This document shows, piece after piece, positions 36,487 to 47,108 of a stretch of DNA of 64,000 nucleotides. A program made the translations under genes and the position numbers. Under the pieces are notes generated by a model. It was given only the letters and a program-made list of their open reading frames with translations. It ran no database searches and was not told where the DNA came from. How positions within the stretch are numbered: the stretch's first letter is position 1; each line of letters opens with the position of its first letter. Source of the DNA: Capsicum annuum (lineage: Eukaryota > Streptophyta > Magnoliopsida > Solanales > Solanaceae); the NCBI RefSeq assembly GCF_002878395.1, contig NC_061121.1:132531310-132595309 (forward strand), written 5' to 3'.

Positions 36487-36735
36487 GCCTCCTGAAGTTC
36501 TTCATATAAGTGTTCAGTTTCATTGTTTAGTGAGTCGTCAATCTCATCAACTTCAATATTCATAGTGTCTTGGAACAATTTCAAGTGAGTCTTCAATTTC
36601 GATTTTCATCAAATCTTGAACAACTTCAAGTGATTCTTCAGCTTTCATCTTTATGGAGTCTTCAACAATTTCAAATGATTGTTCAACCTTCACGTCCATA
36701 GAATCTTGAACTACTTCAAATGACTCTTCTAAATA
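36487..36735 (-). pseudogene. Acidic 15-residue repeat ORF fragment
   Basis: On the minus strand, 45-bp units start at 36576, 36621, 36666 and 36711 (plus coordinates of the shared word), each encoding a 15-residue unit like EESFEVVQDSMDVKV. Glu/Asp and hydrophobic residues alternate as in an amphipathic or coiled segment. A one-base insertion near 36575 shifts the frame, after which the other frame continues in the same style (VDEIDDSLNNETEHLYEELQ) to a stop close to 36430. I do not recognise the protein. It may be a C-terminal part of the neighbouring pararetroviral sequence on the same strand, or a host gene fragment. Confidence 0.45.
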
Positions 36736-36832
36736 TATATAAGATTAAGACTTTAAGATTATCTATCATTTAAAATTGACTAAATATTTTATTATAATAT
36801 TTTGTAGTTGTTTGTTTTAGTCTTAGTAGTTC

Positions 36833-37135
36833 TTACGTATTTTCATTAAGAAATTCTATATATTTTATATCTTTAGTTTCCATGTATTTTTCTAAATTTA
36901 CTTTCATCTGTTTTTCTATTAACTGTATGTTTCTCATATCTTTTTTCCAAAAATTTTAGATATATGTAATTTATCATGGTAAGTATTTGTAAGAGTAGTT
37001 AGGTAGGTATGATATGTAATTTATTCTAGTCATATAATATCAACCAAATATTTTTTCTAATATGATTTTTCTTATATCTACTACTTTTATATCTTTAAGT
37101 GCAAACAAAATAAGTATTTTAAATTTGTCTACCAT
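36833..37135 (-). pseudogene. Lys/Ile-rich short frames, probable pararetroviral remnant
   Basis: Two consecutive minus-strand frames (37135-37040, 31 codons; 36937-36833, 34 codons) have the strong A bias and Lys, Ile, Glu and Asn content of the viral genes at 37.7-40.4 kb. They lie on the same strand as the inverted movement-gene fragment at 37344-37692. I see no diagnostic motif. Assignment to the virus is inference from composition and position. Confidence 0.35.
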
Positions 37136-37343
37136 TACATCAAATAAATAATTATTCATTTTCATAAAATTGTTATTTTCAAAATATTCCCTTCAATCAT
37201 GTACATAACAAAATATGGTCATCTTAGATTACTATATACTAGATTATTCTTAAATAACATGTTCTTCGGTCACTATTAGCAAGGCAATCTGGATATTTTT
37301 TCCTTAAACAGCGCCTCTACTCTGGTTACTCCCCACCATGGCT

Positions 37344-37692
37344 TCTTGCTGTAAATATTTTACTTCCTGAGGTTAATTCTATTCCTGATATTTTCCAATA
37401 TAATACTAATGATTTATCTATATTTTTATCTGTTACCGCTACTGAATAATTTACATTTATTATAAATTTAAATTTTTGGTATATTAAATTTCCTTTTATG
37501 GCAGTTATTATGTTTTTTTCTATAGGTTTTATAATTTTATCATCTGTTAAATATAATTCTATTGGTGTATTTATTCCTTCTCTAAAACATGTTTTTATTA
37601 ATATCTCTGTACCTCCAAGGTGTACATATTTTATTGGGTCTCCTCTACTTTTTATATCGTTTATCTCTTTATTAATTATTCTTTTTGTTACT
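37344..37692 (-). pseudogene. Inverted fragment of the pararetroviral movement protein gene
   Basis: This 349-bp segment is the reverse complement of 39368-39716, with about ten mismatches and no gaps by eye (roughly 97% identical). It encodes the middle of the movement protein on the minus strand. The codon that is TGA at 39483 in the plus-strand copy is not a stop here, so the two arms come from different copies or one has since mutated. Its left edge joins unrelated-looking DNA and its right edge abuts the coat-protein region directly. Together the arms form an inverted repeat with a 1.7-kb spacer. Confidence 0.85.
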
Positions 37693-39118
37693 AAACGAGA
37701 TAAATCAATTTAAAGAAAAATTAAAAATAAACGATAAAGATATAAAAAAACAAGGAATTAGAAATAAATAATATAGATGTTGAAGAGACAGATAATTATG
37801 ATTCAGAAGATAGTGAAACATATACAGAAATATTAACAAATACAAAAAATTTAGAAATCAACGAAAAACAAGAAGTAATTAATGAAGAAACTTAGAAAAT
37901 ATCAACACAGAAATAAATACTCTTGATAAAAAAGAAGATGAAAATATAATACCTAGAACATCAGAAATAAGAAAACCTACATATTATAAGAATAAGTTTA
38001 AAAGATATAATCTAAAAAATGAATATGACAAATGGACACCGAAACAAATGGTTAATAAAAATTAGAACTTTTTAGACTTAGATTGTGTAATAGATACAGA
38101 AAAAATAATACAGTTATGGATAGGATATATGACAAAACAATTATTAGATAATAATATAAACATAACAGATGTACCAGAATATATAGAAAGAACACTAATA
38201 GGAACAGTGAAATTATGGTTTTCAAATTTAACTGAAAATAGCAAAAAGGTATTAAGAACTAATAAACCTATAGAAGGAACATCATCAACAACAACTAAAC
38301 TAACACCTATAGAATTATTAAAAAAATATGAAACAAATATAAAAGATTAATTTGGTAGTATGACAACAATAGCAGAAGAACAAGATGAACAAAAAGATAC
38401 AGATAGGAATTTAATGTTAAAATTAGCAATATGTAATATGTGTTATATAGATGAATATAGTTGCGCATTTAAAGAATATTATTATAAAGGAGCATATAAT
38501 ATAGAAGAAAGTAAAGAAATAAGAAAATTATATTTTAATAAATTATCCGAACTATTTAGTTGAAAGATAATAAAGATTTGGGAAGAAGCAAAAATAGTAG
38601 ATACTCTAGGAGCAAGAATAAAATTTTTACAACAATGGTATAGAAACTTATGTGAAAAATATAGAGAAGAATTAAAAATGGAAAAAACATTGATAAGAAA
38701 TTTAGCATGTTGCAAAAATAAAATAGCACCCCAATTCGGATGTGAAGAAAGATATTATAAGAAAAGAAAGAGACATAGGAAATATAAGAAATATAAAAAA
38801 TCAAAATATAAATACAAGAAATCAAGAAAAAGATATTATGTAAAAAATTATAAATATAAAAGACCACATAGAAAAAAGAAATCTATAAAAGAATGAACTT
38901 GTTATAATTGTGAAAAATTAGGACATTTAGCTAGAGATTGTAAATTACCTAAAAATCCAAAAAATAAACAAATATCAGAAATAAAAATAAAAAATACAGA
39001 ATATATGCAGATAGATTATATAGATTATGAATTAGAAAGTGAGGATAGTATATATGAAATTTCAGAAAATGAAACAGATAATAAAATAGATAGTGAAATA
39101 GATGAATCAAATGACTGA
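37693..39118 (+). pseudogene. Endogenous pararetrovirus coat protein gene, interrupted by stops
   Basis: The frame would encode the virion capsid/nucleocapsid protein of a Caulimoviridae member. From about 37.95 kb the whole stretch lies in one frame, broken by stops (among them TAG near 38064, TAA 38348, TGA 38561, TGA 38894) rather than shifts. Seen in order are an acidic N-terminal part, a helical core with a tryptophan-containing segment, a Lys/Arg/Tyr-rich basic tract (38745-38890) and an intact CX2CX4HX4C zinc knuckle at 38900-38941. An acidic tail ends at TGA 39116. The basic tract plus knuckle is the hallmark of caulimovirid coat proteins. A solendovirus (tobacco vein clearing virus-like) relationship is inferred from gene order. 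The 5' end is lost at the inverted junction. Confidence 0.85.
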
Positions 39119-40343
39119 AGAAGATATAAAAATAATAACAAAGGAAGAATATTTAAATGATGAAGGAACAGAACAAAAAATAATATTTGACAGTAACATA
39201 TTTGATGAAATAAAAGGAAAAGAATTAGAATTAAGTGTAGAAAAAATATTTAAAATACCAACAATAAAATATATGTTTACTAGGAAAAAAGAAGAATATT
39301 ATGTAGTATGCCAAAAGGAACATGTAATAGACTGTAGATATGCAAAAAGTAAAGCTAGTATACCACTAGTAACAAAAAGAATAATTAATAAAGAGATAAA
39401 CGATATAAAAAGTAGAGGAGACCCAATAAAATATGTACACCTTGGAGGTACAGAGATATTAATAAAAACATGTTTTAGAGAATGAATAGATACACCAATA
39501 GAATTATATTTAGCAGATGATAGAATTATAAAACCTATAGAAAAAAGCATAATAACTGCCATAAAAGAAAATTTAATATACCAAAAATTTAAATTTGTAA
39601 TAAGTGTAAATTATTCAGTAGCTGTAACAGATAAAAATATAGATAAATCTTTAGTATTATATTGGAAAATATCAGGAATAGAATTAACCTCAGGAAGTAA
39701 AATATTTACAGCAAGATGCAAAAATTTATATGTATTAACAACAAAACATAAAATAACAGGAAAAAATAAGATTAACAAAATACGAATAGAAAGTCCATTC
39801 GAACAAATTGTAAAAATAATAGATTATATTGATTATAGTTATAGGGACATAGATATAGAAGAAAATTTAGAAATAATAAATGATATAATAAGTACAACGA
39901 AAAGAATAGCTGATGAAAAACCAGAATCGTCAAGCTCATAAAAAAGAACAAGTTATGAAATAAATTCAACAAATAATTTAAATCAATATTACATAACAGG
40001 AAAGGTAAATGAAAAAGAATATTTAATACTCTTAAATACAGGACAAGAAGAAAATTATATAGCAAAATATCTAGTAAAAAATGAAGAAATAAAAACTGAT
40101 AATGATATATGCCCAGATCTACCAAGAAGTTTAATAAATAATAAAAATATAGAAGAAAAAGAAATAATAATAGGAATTAGAAAAATAAAAATAGAATTTG
40201 AAGTAAAGGAAGAAATGCAAAAAACAGACATAATATTAGGAATAAAAAGGCTAGAACAAGTAAAACCATATAATATAGAACATACACAATTAACCTTAAC
40301 ATATAATAGAGAAAAATTATTCTTAAGAAGAGCCTTAACATAA
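39102..40343 (+). pseudogene. Pararetroviral movement protein with protease-like C-terminal region
   Basis: The product would move virus between plant cells through plasmodesmata (30K superfamily). The ATG at 39102 overlaps the coat-protein stop by 17 bases. One frame runs to TAA 40341 with internal stops at 39483 and 39939. Residues ~60-250 show the 30K pattern: a hydrophobic strand ending in GGTEILIKTCFRE, then DTPIELYLADDRI, a NLIYQKFKF strand and a long tail. Beyond 39942 the frame continues with a domain resembling a retropepsin. It has an LLNTGQEENYI loop, where Asn stands for the catalytic Asp, and later a DIILGIKRLEQ strand. Whether this second domain belongs to the movement protein in the free virus is not known to me. 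Confidence 0.8.
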
Positions 40344-40344
40344 A

Positions 40345-40467
40345 ATGAAAATATATGTATTAATGAAGATAATAGTAGAAGGATATTACAGTAGATTTTA
40401 TACGCCTATGATAGATACAGGAGCAGAAGCTAATTTATGTAGATATACTTTTAAAATTTTTTCTTGA
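40345..40467 (+). pseudogene. Start of the pararetroviral polymerase ORF (protease), truncated
   Basis: The ATG lies one base after the preceding TAA, a termination-reinitiation arrangement typical of caulimovirids. The ~35 genuine codons include an intact aspartic-protease active site, PMIDTGAEANL, so this is the N-terminus of the protease-RT-RNase H polyprotein. The viral sequence stops near 40456, where MITE sequence begins, and the last few codons before TGA are MITE-derived. No RT or RNase H is present in the window. Confidence 0.75.
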
Positions 40468-40525
40468 TTTTCTTAAACTTTATGTCAAGTCAAAATAGGT
40501 CATTATTTTTTAAACGGAGGGAGTA
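40456..40525 (+). mobile_element. 3' part of a Stowaway-like MITE
   Basis: The segment reads TTGATTTTCTTAAACTTTATG, then GTCAAGTCAAAATAGGTC, and ends TAAACGGAGGGAG followed by TA. The terminal CTCCCTCCGTTT (reverse complement) and the TA target fit plant Stowaway/Tc1-mariner MITEs. The 5' half is missing; pararetroviral DNA is fused to the truncated end. Confidence 0.65.
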
Positions 40526-40727
40526 CTTTGTAATTCCACAATCAATTCCATTAAACGAGAGCCAACTATTTTCAGATTGTTTTCGGATATTATTATTAGA
40601 AGTCATTAATCTGCTTTTGGTCCTGTTTTTTTAGCCTGCTCAGTAATCTCTCTCAAGTTCCGTTCTGTTCTAGTAGAAGATAAGAGCACTTGAAACTTGA
40701 CCTCGGCCATTTCCTAAAAGAGATACA

Positions 40728-40961
40728 CTCTCCATCTCATCAATTTCTATGAGTTGTTTGATTTGACATGATTTTTTTAAAAAAAAAAAAAAAACTTTTG
40801 AAATTTATAATCCAAAATTTATCTAAAATATTTACGTGGCTATAAATCGTTCTTTAAAGATAAAATGAATATTTTTTAGTTAAATTGTTACTAAATATAG
40901 AAATTTATCATTCATTTTAAAACCAGCTAAAGTGGAAAATGAGTTATTGGGACAGAGGTAG
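40728..40961. mobile_element. Degenerate MITE of the CTCCCTCCGT type
   Basis: It begins CTCTCCATCTCATCAATTTC and ends TATTGGGACAGAGGTAG, imperfect inverted termini corresponding to CTCCCTCCGTCTCAATTT. The interior, with TTTGATTTGACATGA, a poly-A run, ACGTGGCTATAAATCGTTC and AAATTGTTACTAAATATAG, matches a common Solanaceae MITE layout. A clear TA duplication is not visible. Length is ~234 bp. Confidence 0.65.
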
Positions 40962-42393
40962 CAGAATAATCTGTCAATAAATTACACCATATGCAGAAAA
41001 ATGAAAAGGAGATAAAATTAAGGTACTGTCAAGAAAAAGTGGATCTAGTAGATAGTATACAATAATGCTCTAAGGTGAGAAATAATCCTGAAAATGCCAA
41101 CAAAGATGTGAAGTCTGGGGTTCTGATGTAGCTCGAGTAGTCATAAAAGCAAACTACAGGGCAACAAAGAACACTGCTTAATGTTCCTGACGTTCAACAG
41201 TTTCCACACACCATCAATGTGGTAACACCTGCCTTAAATCTGGTTCAGAACACCAACTTAAACAATGAATTCACATTAATCCTATTTTGCTACACAAGAA
41301 AATTATTACCAATGAAACTACAACTTTACGTCAAACATTTAATTCTGTATAATTGTGCATTACTACAAATTATGAAAAATACTTTCATAATATTTAACCA
41401 TTGAAGGAATGAAATAGGTGCTGATGTTTATTAGGCATAGCCCATCCCTTACACATCTAAAAATCTATTACTAATTGCTTGTGAAAAAGAGGTAAATAGT
41501 TTCAAAAATTTGGAGGTGTGTGTAACCCTACTTCTGGAATAATTTTCTATGACAAATTAGGGCTTTAAACACCACCTTTTGGCAATTTAGGAGAGACTTA
41601 AATACAAGGCAAATTAAAATTGCCCTGTTAGGTAATGAAGCCAACTCCAGTTTTTCCATGACTAATTCCACCAAACAACCTAATTCATACTTCATATTTC
41701 TAACAAATGACCTTACTCCTATCGACTAGAAAATTCAAATTGTTTCCAAATACCAGATCCACTTCTACCTAATATCCAATAACAGAAGATGATCTATTCT
41801 GCTACTACTTTATCATCAAGATCAGAGAATTGTTTAGTAAAATAATATGGAAAAAAATGGATGTTGCTCATATTCTATGGGATGTAAAAAGGGTCTTTCA
41901 TGCCATGGCATTCAAAACGAAGAATTTTTTTTAATTATCGCAACACCACCTGGACTTTTTTAACAAACCTCAAGAAAATAATACCCAACTTTAGATGTCT
42001 TAATGAAGAATAAAGATGCTTTTGATGAAACAAACCCATGAAATAGAGAAAGGTAAACTCAAAATAATAATACACACAACTTGCAAGAAATGGTCAAGGG
42101 AATGAGGGATATCTCCACTTATTCAGATTTAACATTTACATTTACATAGAAAAGAAATAAATGAAAGTTAAAGAATATAGTAGCATTTATAGAAGAAGGA
42201 AGAAGCGGTTTTTGCTCAAACCCTAATATAAAACAAGGCTGGCTCGATAGCATTAAGCTTCGTCAGACGTATTTGGTTTGGGGCGCAAAAAAGTGTGTAT
42301 AATTTTTTTAGGAGAAATTACTTACCACCACAATTTATTTTTGTAAAACTTAAATAAATCCCGTGATGTTTACCCCTAATTACATATTATCCC
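40962..42393. other. No gene recognised
   Basis: AT-rich intergenic DNA without a supported frame or RNA gene. It ends in GGAGAAATTACTTACC...ATTATCCC just before LTR D begins at 42394, and this end may be a fragment of another transposon terminus. Confidence 0.4.
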
Positions 42394-43190
42394 TGTAACG
42401 ATCAAATTTTTTTGATGAAATATGTGAAATTTGTAATTTTGTATGATTTAATTTTTTTTTCCCTCCCCGTAGTTAGATTGTGATATTTCTGGGGTGTGGG
42501 AGTGATTGACACGATTCTCGATGCATTTTTGTACCATTTATGTGATATTGTGATTTTTTATGGTTTCGATGGCCTTATTACGGACTTGTGTGGTTATCTT
42601 TTGATCCGTGTGATGTATGATTGAATGGACTACGCCATCAGCTCTGGAACATCAATTTTGCGCTAGGTAGGCCTTTGTATCAGGTCCTGATGCACCCGAC
42701 CTTATTTCGACCTGTTGGTCGAAAAGTTGAAAAATTAAAAATATGGATGTGGGACTCATATTTGGTCAAAACGACCTCAGATGAAAATTTTAAATTTTTC
42801 AACGCTTCTAGAACAGAAAAATTGTGATTTTGAATTTCGAGGGTCTATTCTGTGAAAAAAACTTTTTTTTTTCAAAAATATGATATTGTCATTGAGTCCA
42901 GATCATCGAATTTAGTGTGGTTACATAGTTCGTTTGCATATATTCGAATGAATCATGGGCACCCCGTCGAAGTCTATTTGGACTTAGAAAAATTTCACTA
43001 TAGTAGATTTTTCTGCAATATATAGAAATTTTTGTCCTCTTTTTTGTCCATTTTGTCTATTTTTTCATCTTAAAATAGTATGAGAGCTTAAAAGTGAAGC
43101 TTGTGGGTGCTTGGAAACTAGATTAACATTTATTTCTTGATTTTCTTACGGATTTAAGGTAGGAAATCACTCATTTTCTTAGTAATTTCT

Positions 43191-44665
43191 GAGAATATAG
43201 CCTAAAAATCCCCCAACCTATATCCAAAATCTCAACTACATACTCAAACTTTACATGAGTCTCATCACACCTCTGAACATTTAAAAAAAAATTATTTGCT
43301 CTCCAAATGCTTAGGTGGCAAAGTGAGTGCATTTCACTCTCTTTGAGAGAGAGCGAGCACGAAAATTATATATTAAAATTTTATTTGTAATATTTCTTTA
43401 CATAAATATATGCAATTTTAATTATTATTTTTTATTCAGTTTCTTTTTTCTTCTTCTTCTTCACTCTCACAAAATAAAAAGCTTCAAAAATTCATCAATA
43501 GTGTCCAAGATTAATCTCTCATCTTCCTCATCTCCAATGGATCACATCAATTCATTTTCTCTTTTTCTTTCACTCTCTTTCACCATAATACATTTGCCAC
43601 GTAAGCTCTTGATTATTTTTTATTTTGATTTTCTTTTCTCTCTTCATCAATGTTAAGATTTTCAAGAATCCACTTTTATTCTTTCATGGCTTTGCCTCAA
43701 ATCGAACCTTTCACTTGCAAGCCCCATTTAAATTTTAGTAATTTCTTATTAATCCCCTAATATGAGTTTTTCTTTCAAAAAATTTTGACCCAAAAATGAC
43801 AAAGAAAATAACATCAAAAGCTAAAGTTGATGTTGTTCTTTTGTTGCTGAATCGAAGTTCATAATTCTAATTACGCACAAGATCAATTAATTAGTAGTTA
43901 TATAGCAGATTTAGAAAGAATACAAAAAATTAAAAGTCACAAGAACTGAAAAACATGACACGAATTATACCAAAGATAAAAACTTTTGATGAATTTTTAT
44001 TCTCATATTCATCACTAGTTTTCCTCATTTTGGTTCTTAAGGGTTCTAGTATCATCCTCTTCCCCTTCATTTTTCTCCATGGTAGTAGTGTTCATTTTCC
44101 ACCAATTTTTTTTATTTTTCTGGTCTGAAATTTGCCATGAGTGAATTTGGAGCTTTTTCGATATTCATTTTTCTTCTTCCGTTCTGATGAAAGACTGCTA
44201 GTAGATGAATGTTAATTCGTATTAATAAGAGTCAAAATTAGGATGCAGGGGTATCATGAACTTGCTCCCATATCTTGAGATCCATTGGAGCTACAGTACT
44301 CACTTGGATATCGATTCAATTTTGAATTGTCACTAATTAAATACATAACAATTTTCATTTAGTTGATACTTGTTAGAGAAAAAAAAGGTTTGAGGTTAAA
44401 ATGGTGTTTTATAGTGATTTAGAATGAAAAAAATTGCTTAGGAAGAAGAAGAAAGAGAAAATTCTTAAGAAATAATAATAATAATTGGTGTAATACACAT
44501 GTCAAGCGCGCATGTTTCACCACAAGACACATGACTGGCTATGCCCTTTTAGGGTGGAATTTATTTTATTTAAATTATTTCAGGAGGGTAATAGGACCCC
44601 TGTAAAGTTGGAGTGTGTAGTTGAGAATCGGGGTATAGATTAGGGGGGCATTTGGCTATGTTCTC
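43191..44665. mobile_element. Mutator-like MITE with ~100-bp inverted termini and 10-bp duplication
   Basis: The termini are GAGAATATAGCCTAAAAATC and, reverse complemented, GAGAACATAGCCAAATGCCC, and the similarity continues for about 100 bp (CTCAACTACAYACTC, AACTTTACA). The flanks 43181-43190 and 44666-44675 are both AGTAATTTCT, a perfect 10-bp duplication within the range expected for MULEs (usually 9-11). There is no transposase; the 109-codon frame at 43327-43656 is low-complexity Phe/Ser/Leu. It is therefore non-autonomous and younger than LTR D. Confidence 0.85.
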
Positions 44666-45675
44666 AGTAATTTCTTGATTAATTTTTCAAAATTCCAAAA
44701 ATCTTAGGGCTTGATTTTAAATTCCGATTTCACTTCTTTTTACTTAAATAATATTTTAATCTTATTATTACTAATTTTTCATCAATTTAATCTTCAAAAC
44801 ATTCTGATTCTTGATTTTAACCCGGATTTCAAAGATTTTATTCGATAAAGCTTAAAAATATTTTTTTTATTTGAACCTCATTTTTACTTGATTTGACTTG
44901 AATTTTCAGCTGTAGGTTCCTAAAAATGTGAGGAACACATTTTTAAAGTGAAGTTACAATTTTGTTCTTTTTTAAAAACCCATTCTAGGGGTTCATTTTG
45001 ACACCAAATTAAAAGTAGTCAATATGGGTATTGTTAGCTTTGTTTTAACATGTAGATTCTATATTTCTTGATTTTTGTTAATTTTGGGATCATTCTTGGA
45101 AAGTAAGGTCATGGGTTTAAAGTATAGCGAACTTGTTTCGACATTCGAGGTAGGTTATGGCTTAACTCTTTAGACTGGGTTAGGTAGTTAATTTGTATAC
45201 GAAAATACATGTTAAGAGTGGGACTAATCACAAAAATTGGCTATCTATATGTTGTGCTCGTGTGAGGGCCTATATGTGTTGTAATTATTGAATTTGGACA
45301 TTATGTGATATGTGTGACCGTGTGGGATCTTATATAATGTTGATATCCCTAAATATACATGAACAATCATATTTTGTTGTTAAAAATATCTGTTGTGGTA
45401 CCTTTGATGTATTGTGGTATATTCATACTTTATCGGCATATGAATCATGTGGAAATAATAGATGGATACTGGCTCACATGGTTGTGAAAATGTAACATTA
45501 TGGTTAATTGTAGAAATACATCATGTAGATTGGTTGTGGAAATACACATTGTGATTGGCTGTGAACATTGCATCAATATTCTTATGTCATCACACGCATC
45601 ATTTCACTTGTTTGTTGTATGTTTAGTATATACTTGTTGATGCTGTTTTTCATACTTGATTTGTGTCTTATGTTC

Positions 45676-45738
45676 TCTGGAAATACTGAAAATACTGCAA
45701 ATACTAGAAATTCTAGAAACACTAGGAACATCGAATTA
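45676..45738. repeat. 9-bp tandem repeat (7 units) within LTR D
   Basis: Nonamers of the type ACTGAAAAT / ACTAGAAAT run from 45676 to 45738. They are the reverse-orientation equivalent of 10352-10423 in LTR B, which supports a common subfamily for B and D. Confidence 0.7.
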
Positions 45739-46580
45739 TATAAACCCTTCCCGGGGGATATGTCGGTGAGGAGATATTGATATATGGATTGTATATGGAT
45801 TGATGAACCCTTCATGGATTCCACGTTGGGAGGCTTGCCTCCGTGGTTATATACAGAGATTGTACAAAGATCTTAGAGGTTGTGCGACGACCTCATGCAT
45901 CATCATTATCATATACATTGTACTTTTTTTTATTGTATTTATGTTGTACTTGTATCGCCATATGAACTTGTCATCTGTCTATTTATTCTATATCTTGACT
46001 TGTAAATGTATAATTGTTCTATCTTCCTCTAGTTATACTTGATGGTCTTGATTATACATGTTTCTTATTTGTATGCTTTATTTTCTACTTTGTCCAATCG
46101 ACCTATGATACCTACTAAGTACAAGTGGACCGTATTCATTCCTACTTCACCCTTTCGGTGTAGATCCAGGTTTGAGTATGCCTCACGTGGCTTAATTTTG
46201 GGCACCTTTATAGTATCCAAGGTAGCAGTTGGACTTACTTTCATCTGGGGTGCACGTCTATTTTTCTGTATTAGTCTATGTCCTTACTAGTATTCAGAGA
46301 TAGATATTATTCCTGTCGATTTTTATAATGTATTTGACTCATGGATTGTATTAGTAGTTATTATACTATTGACACCTGGTTTTGGGAACTATGGATTGTT
46401 GATGGCTATGTTTTCTTTCCGCATTATTTATACTTGTATGGTTTGACTTCGTTCTAGATGCCTTACCTTAGGGTTATTTCTGTCTTTTTTCCTCTTATGT
46501 ATTAGTTTGTGTGATAGGCTTACTTGTCAAGGTTCACTGCGATAAGTGTCATCGTGACCTATAGATTTTAGATCGTGACA

Positions 46581-47108
46581 AATTGGTATTAGAGTAGCCA
46601 GGTTTCATTGTTCTCAATGGTGTAAGAATAGGATGTCTAATAGTGTCTCGTGGATCGGTACGTAGACGTCCGTATCTATATTCGAGAGGCTATAGGATGT
46701 CTTTAGAAAAACTTTCTTCATTTTATTCCTTATCGTGCAAATTTCTTGTGTTTCTTGAGTTCTGAGTTATGTTTCACTCTTTCTACAAAGATGGTAATTA
46801 CTAATTCCCTTGAGCTCAGAGATACAGAGCCTTCTCTAGAGGGCGATCCTCGAGTTGTGGACGAACTCAAAAGAGTAGACAGGCCGAAGGAGTGCTAGGG
46901 GACTCTCCTCTGATCCTCGTGTTGGCTATCTCTCAAAAGGTTATGTTTGGAGCATCTTTTCAGAGCATTGCAGATCAGGCCAAGATAAAAGAGGGTATTT
47001 TTCGAGTATCTCAGGGTGGAGCCAAGAAGGTGTGCCATTTTTGTGAGTTTGGATATTAATCTTCCCATGGTAGAGATTTTAGAGGTTCTCATGGATATCA
47101 GAGGCCCA
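46581..47108 (+). pseudogene. PBS, leader and internally deleted gag of element D
   Basis: TTGGTATTAGAGTAGCC (46583-46599) is the iMet-type PBS with one change. A possible gag ATG lies near 46791. After ~110 bp the sequence jumps to the gag C-terminus: VSQGGAKKVCHFCEFGY with a partial zinc knuckle and RDFRGSHGYQRP. The central gag is deleted. The element is broken at 47109 by the CACTA transposon, and its continuation is outside the window. Confidence 0.65.

Larger units (their letters stand above)
42394..46580 (+). repeat. 5' LTR (D) of a gypsy chromovirus, split by a MULE-type MITE
   Basis: Starts TGTAACGATC and ends GATCGTGACA at 46580, followed within two bases by a PBS. Without the 1475-bp insertion at 43191-44665 (and one 10-bp duplication) it is ~2.7 kb. 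It is closest to LTR B: the start TGTAACGAYC, the CCCTCCCCGTAG zone, the nonamer array and the AAGTACAAGTGGACCGTAT stretch near 46120 have counterparts there in reverse. The 5 bases before it are ATCCC; no matching right flank lies in the window. Confidence 0.78.

Noticed and set aside
37498..37713. 71-codon plus-strand hydrophobic frame, and its twin on the minus strand at 39299-39562
   Set aside because: Antisense shadows of the two copies of the viral movement gene; their mutual similarity reflects the inverted repeat.
38482..38867. Minus-strand frames rich in Phe, Leu and Ile opposite the coat-protein gene
   Set aside because: Shadow of the A-rich, Lys-rich viral coding strand.
43327..43656. 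109-codon plus-strand frame in the MULE-type MITE
   Set aside because: Low-complexity TTC/TCT tract; no domain, and such elements normally have no gene.
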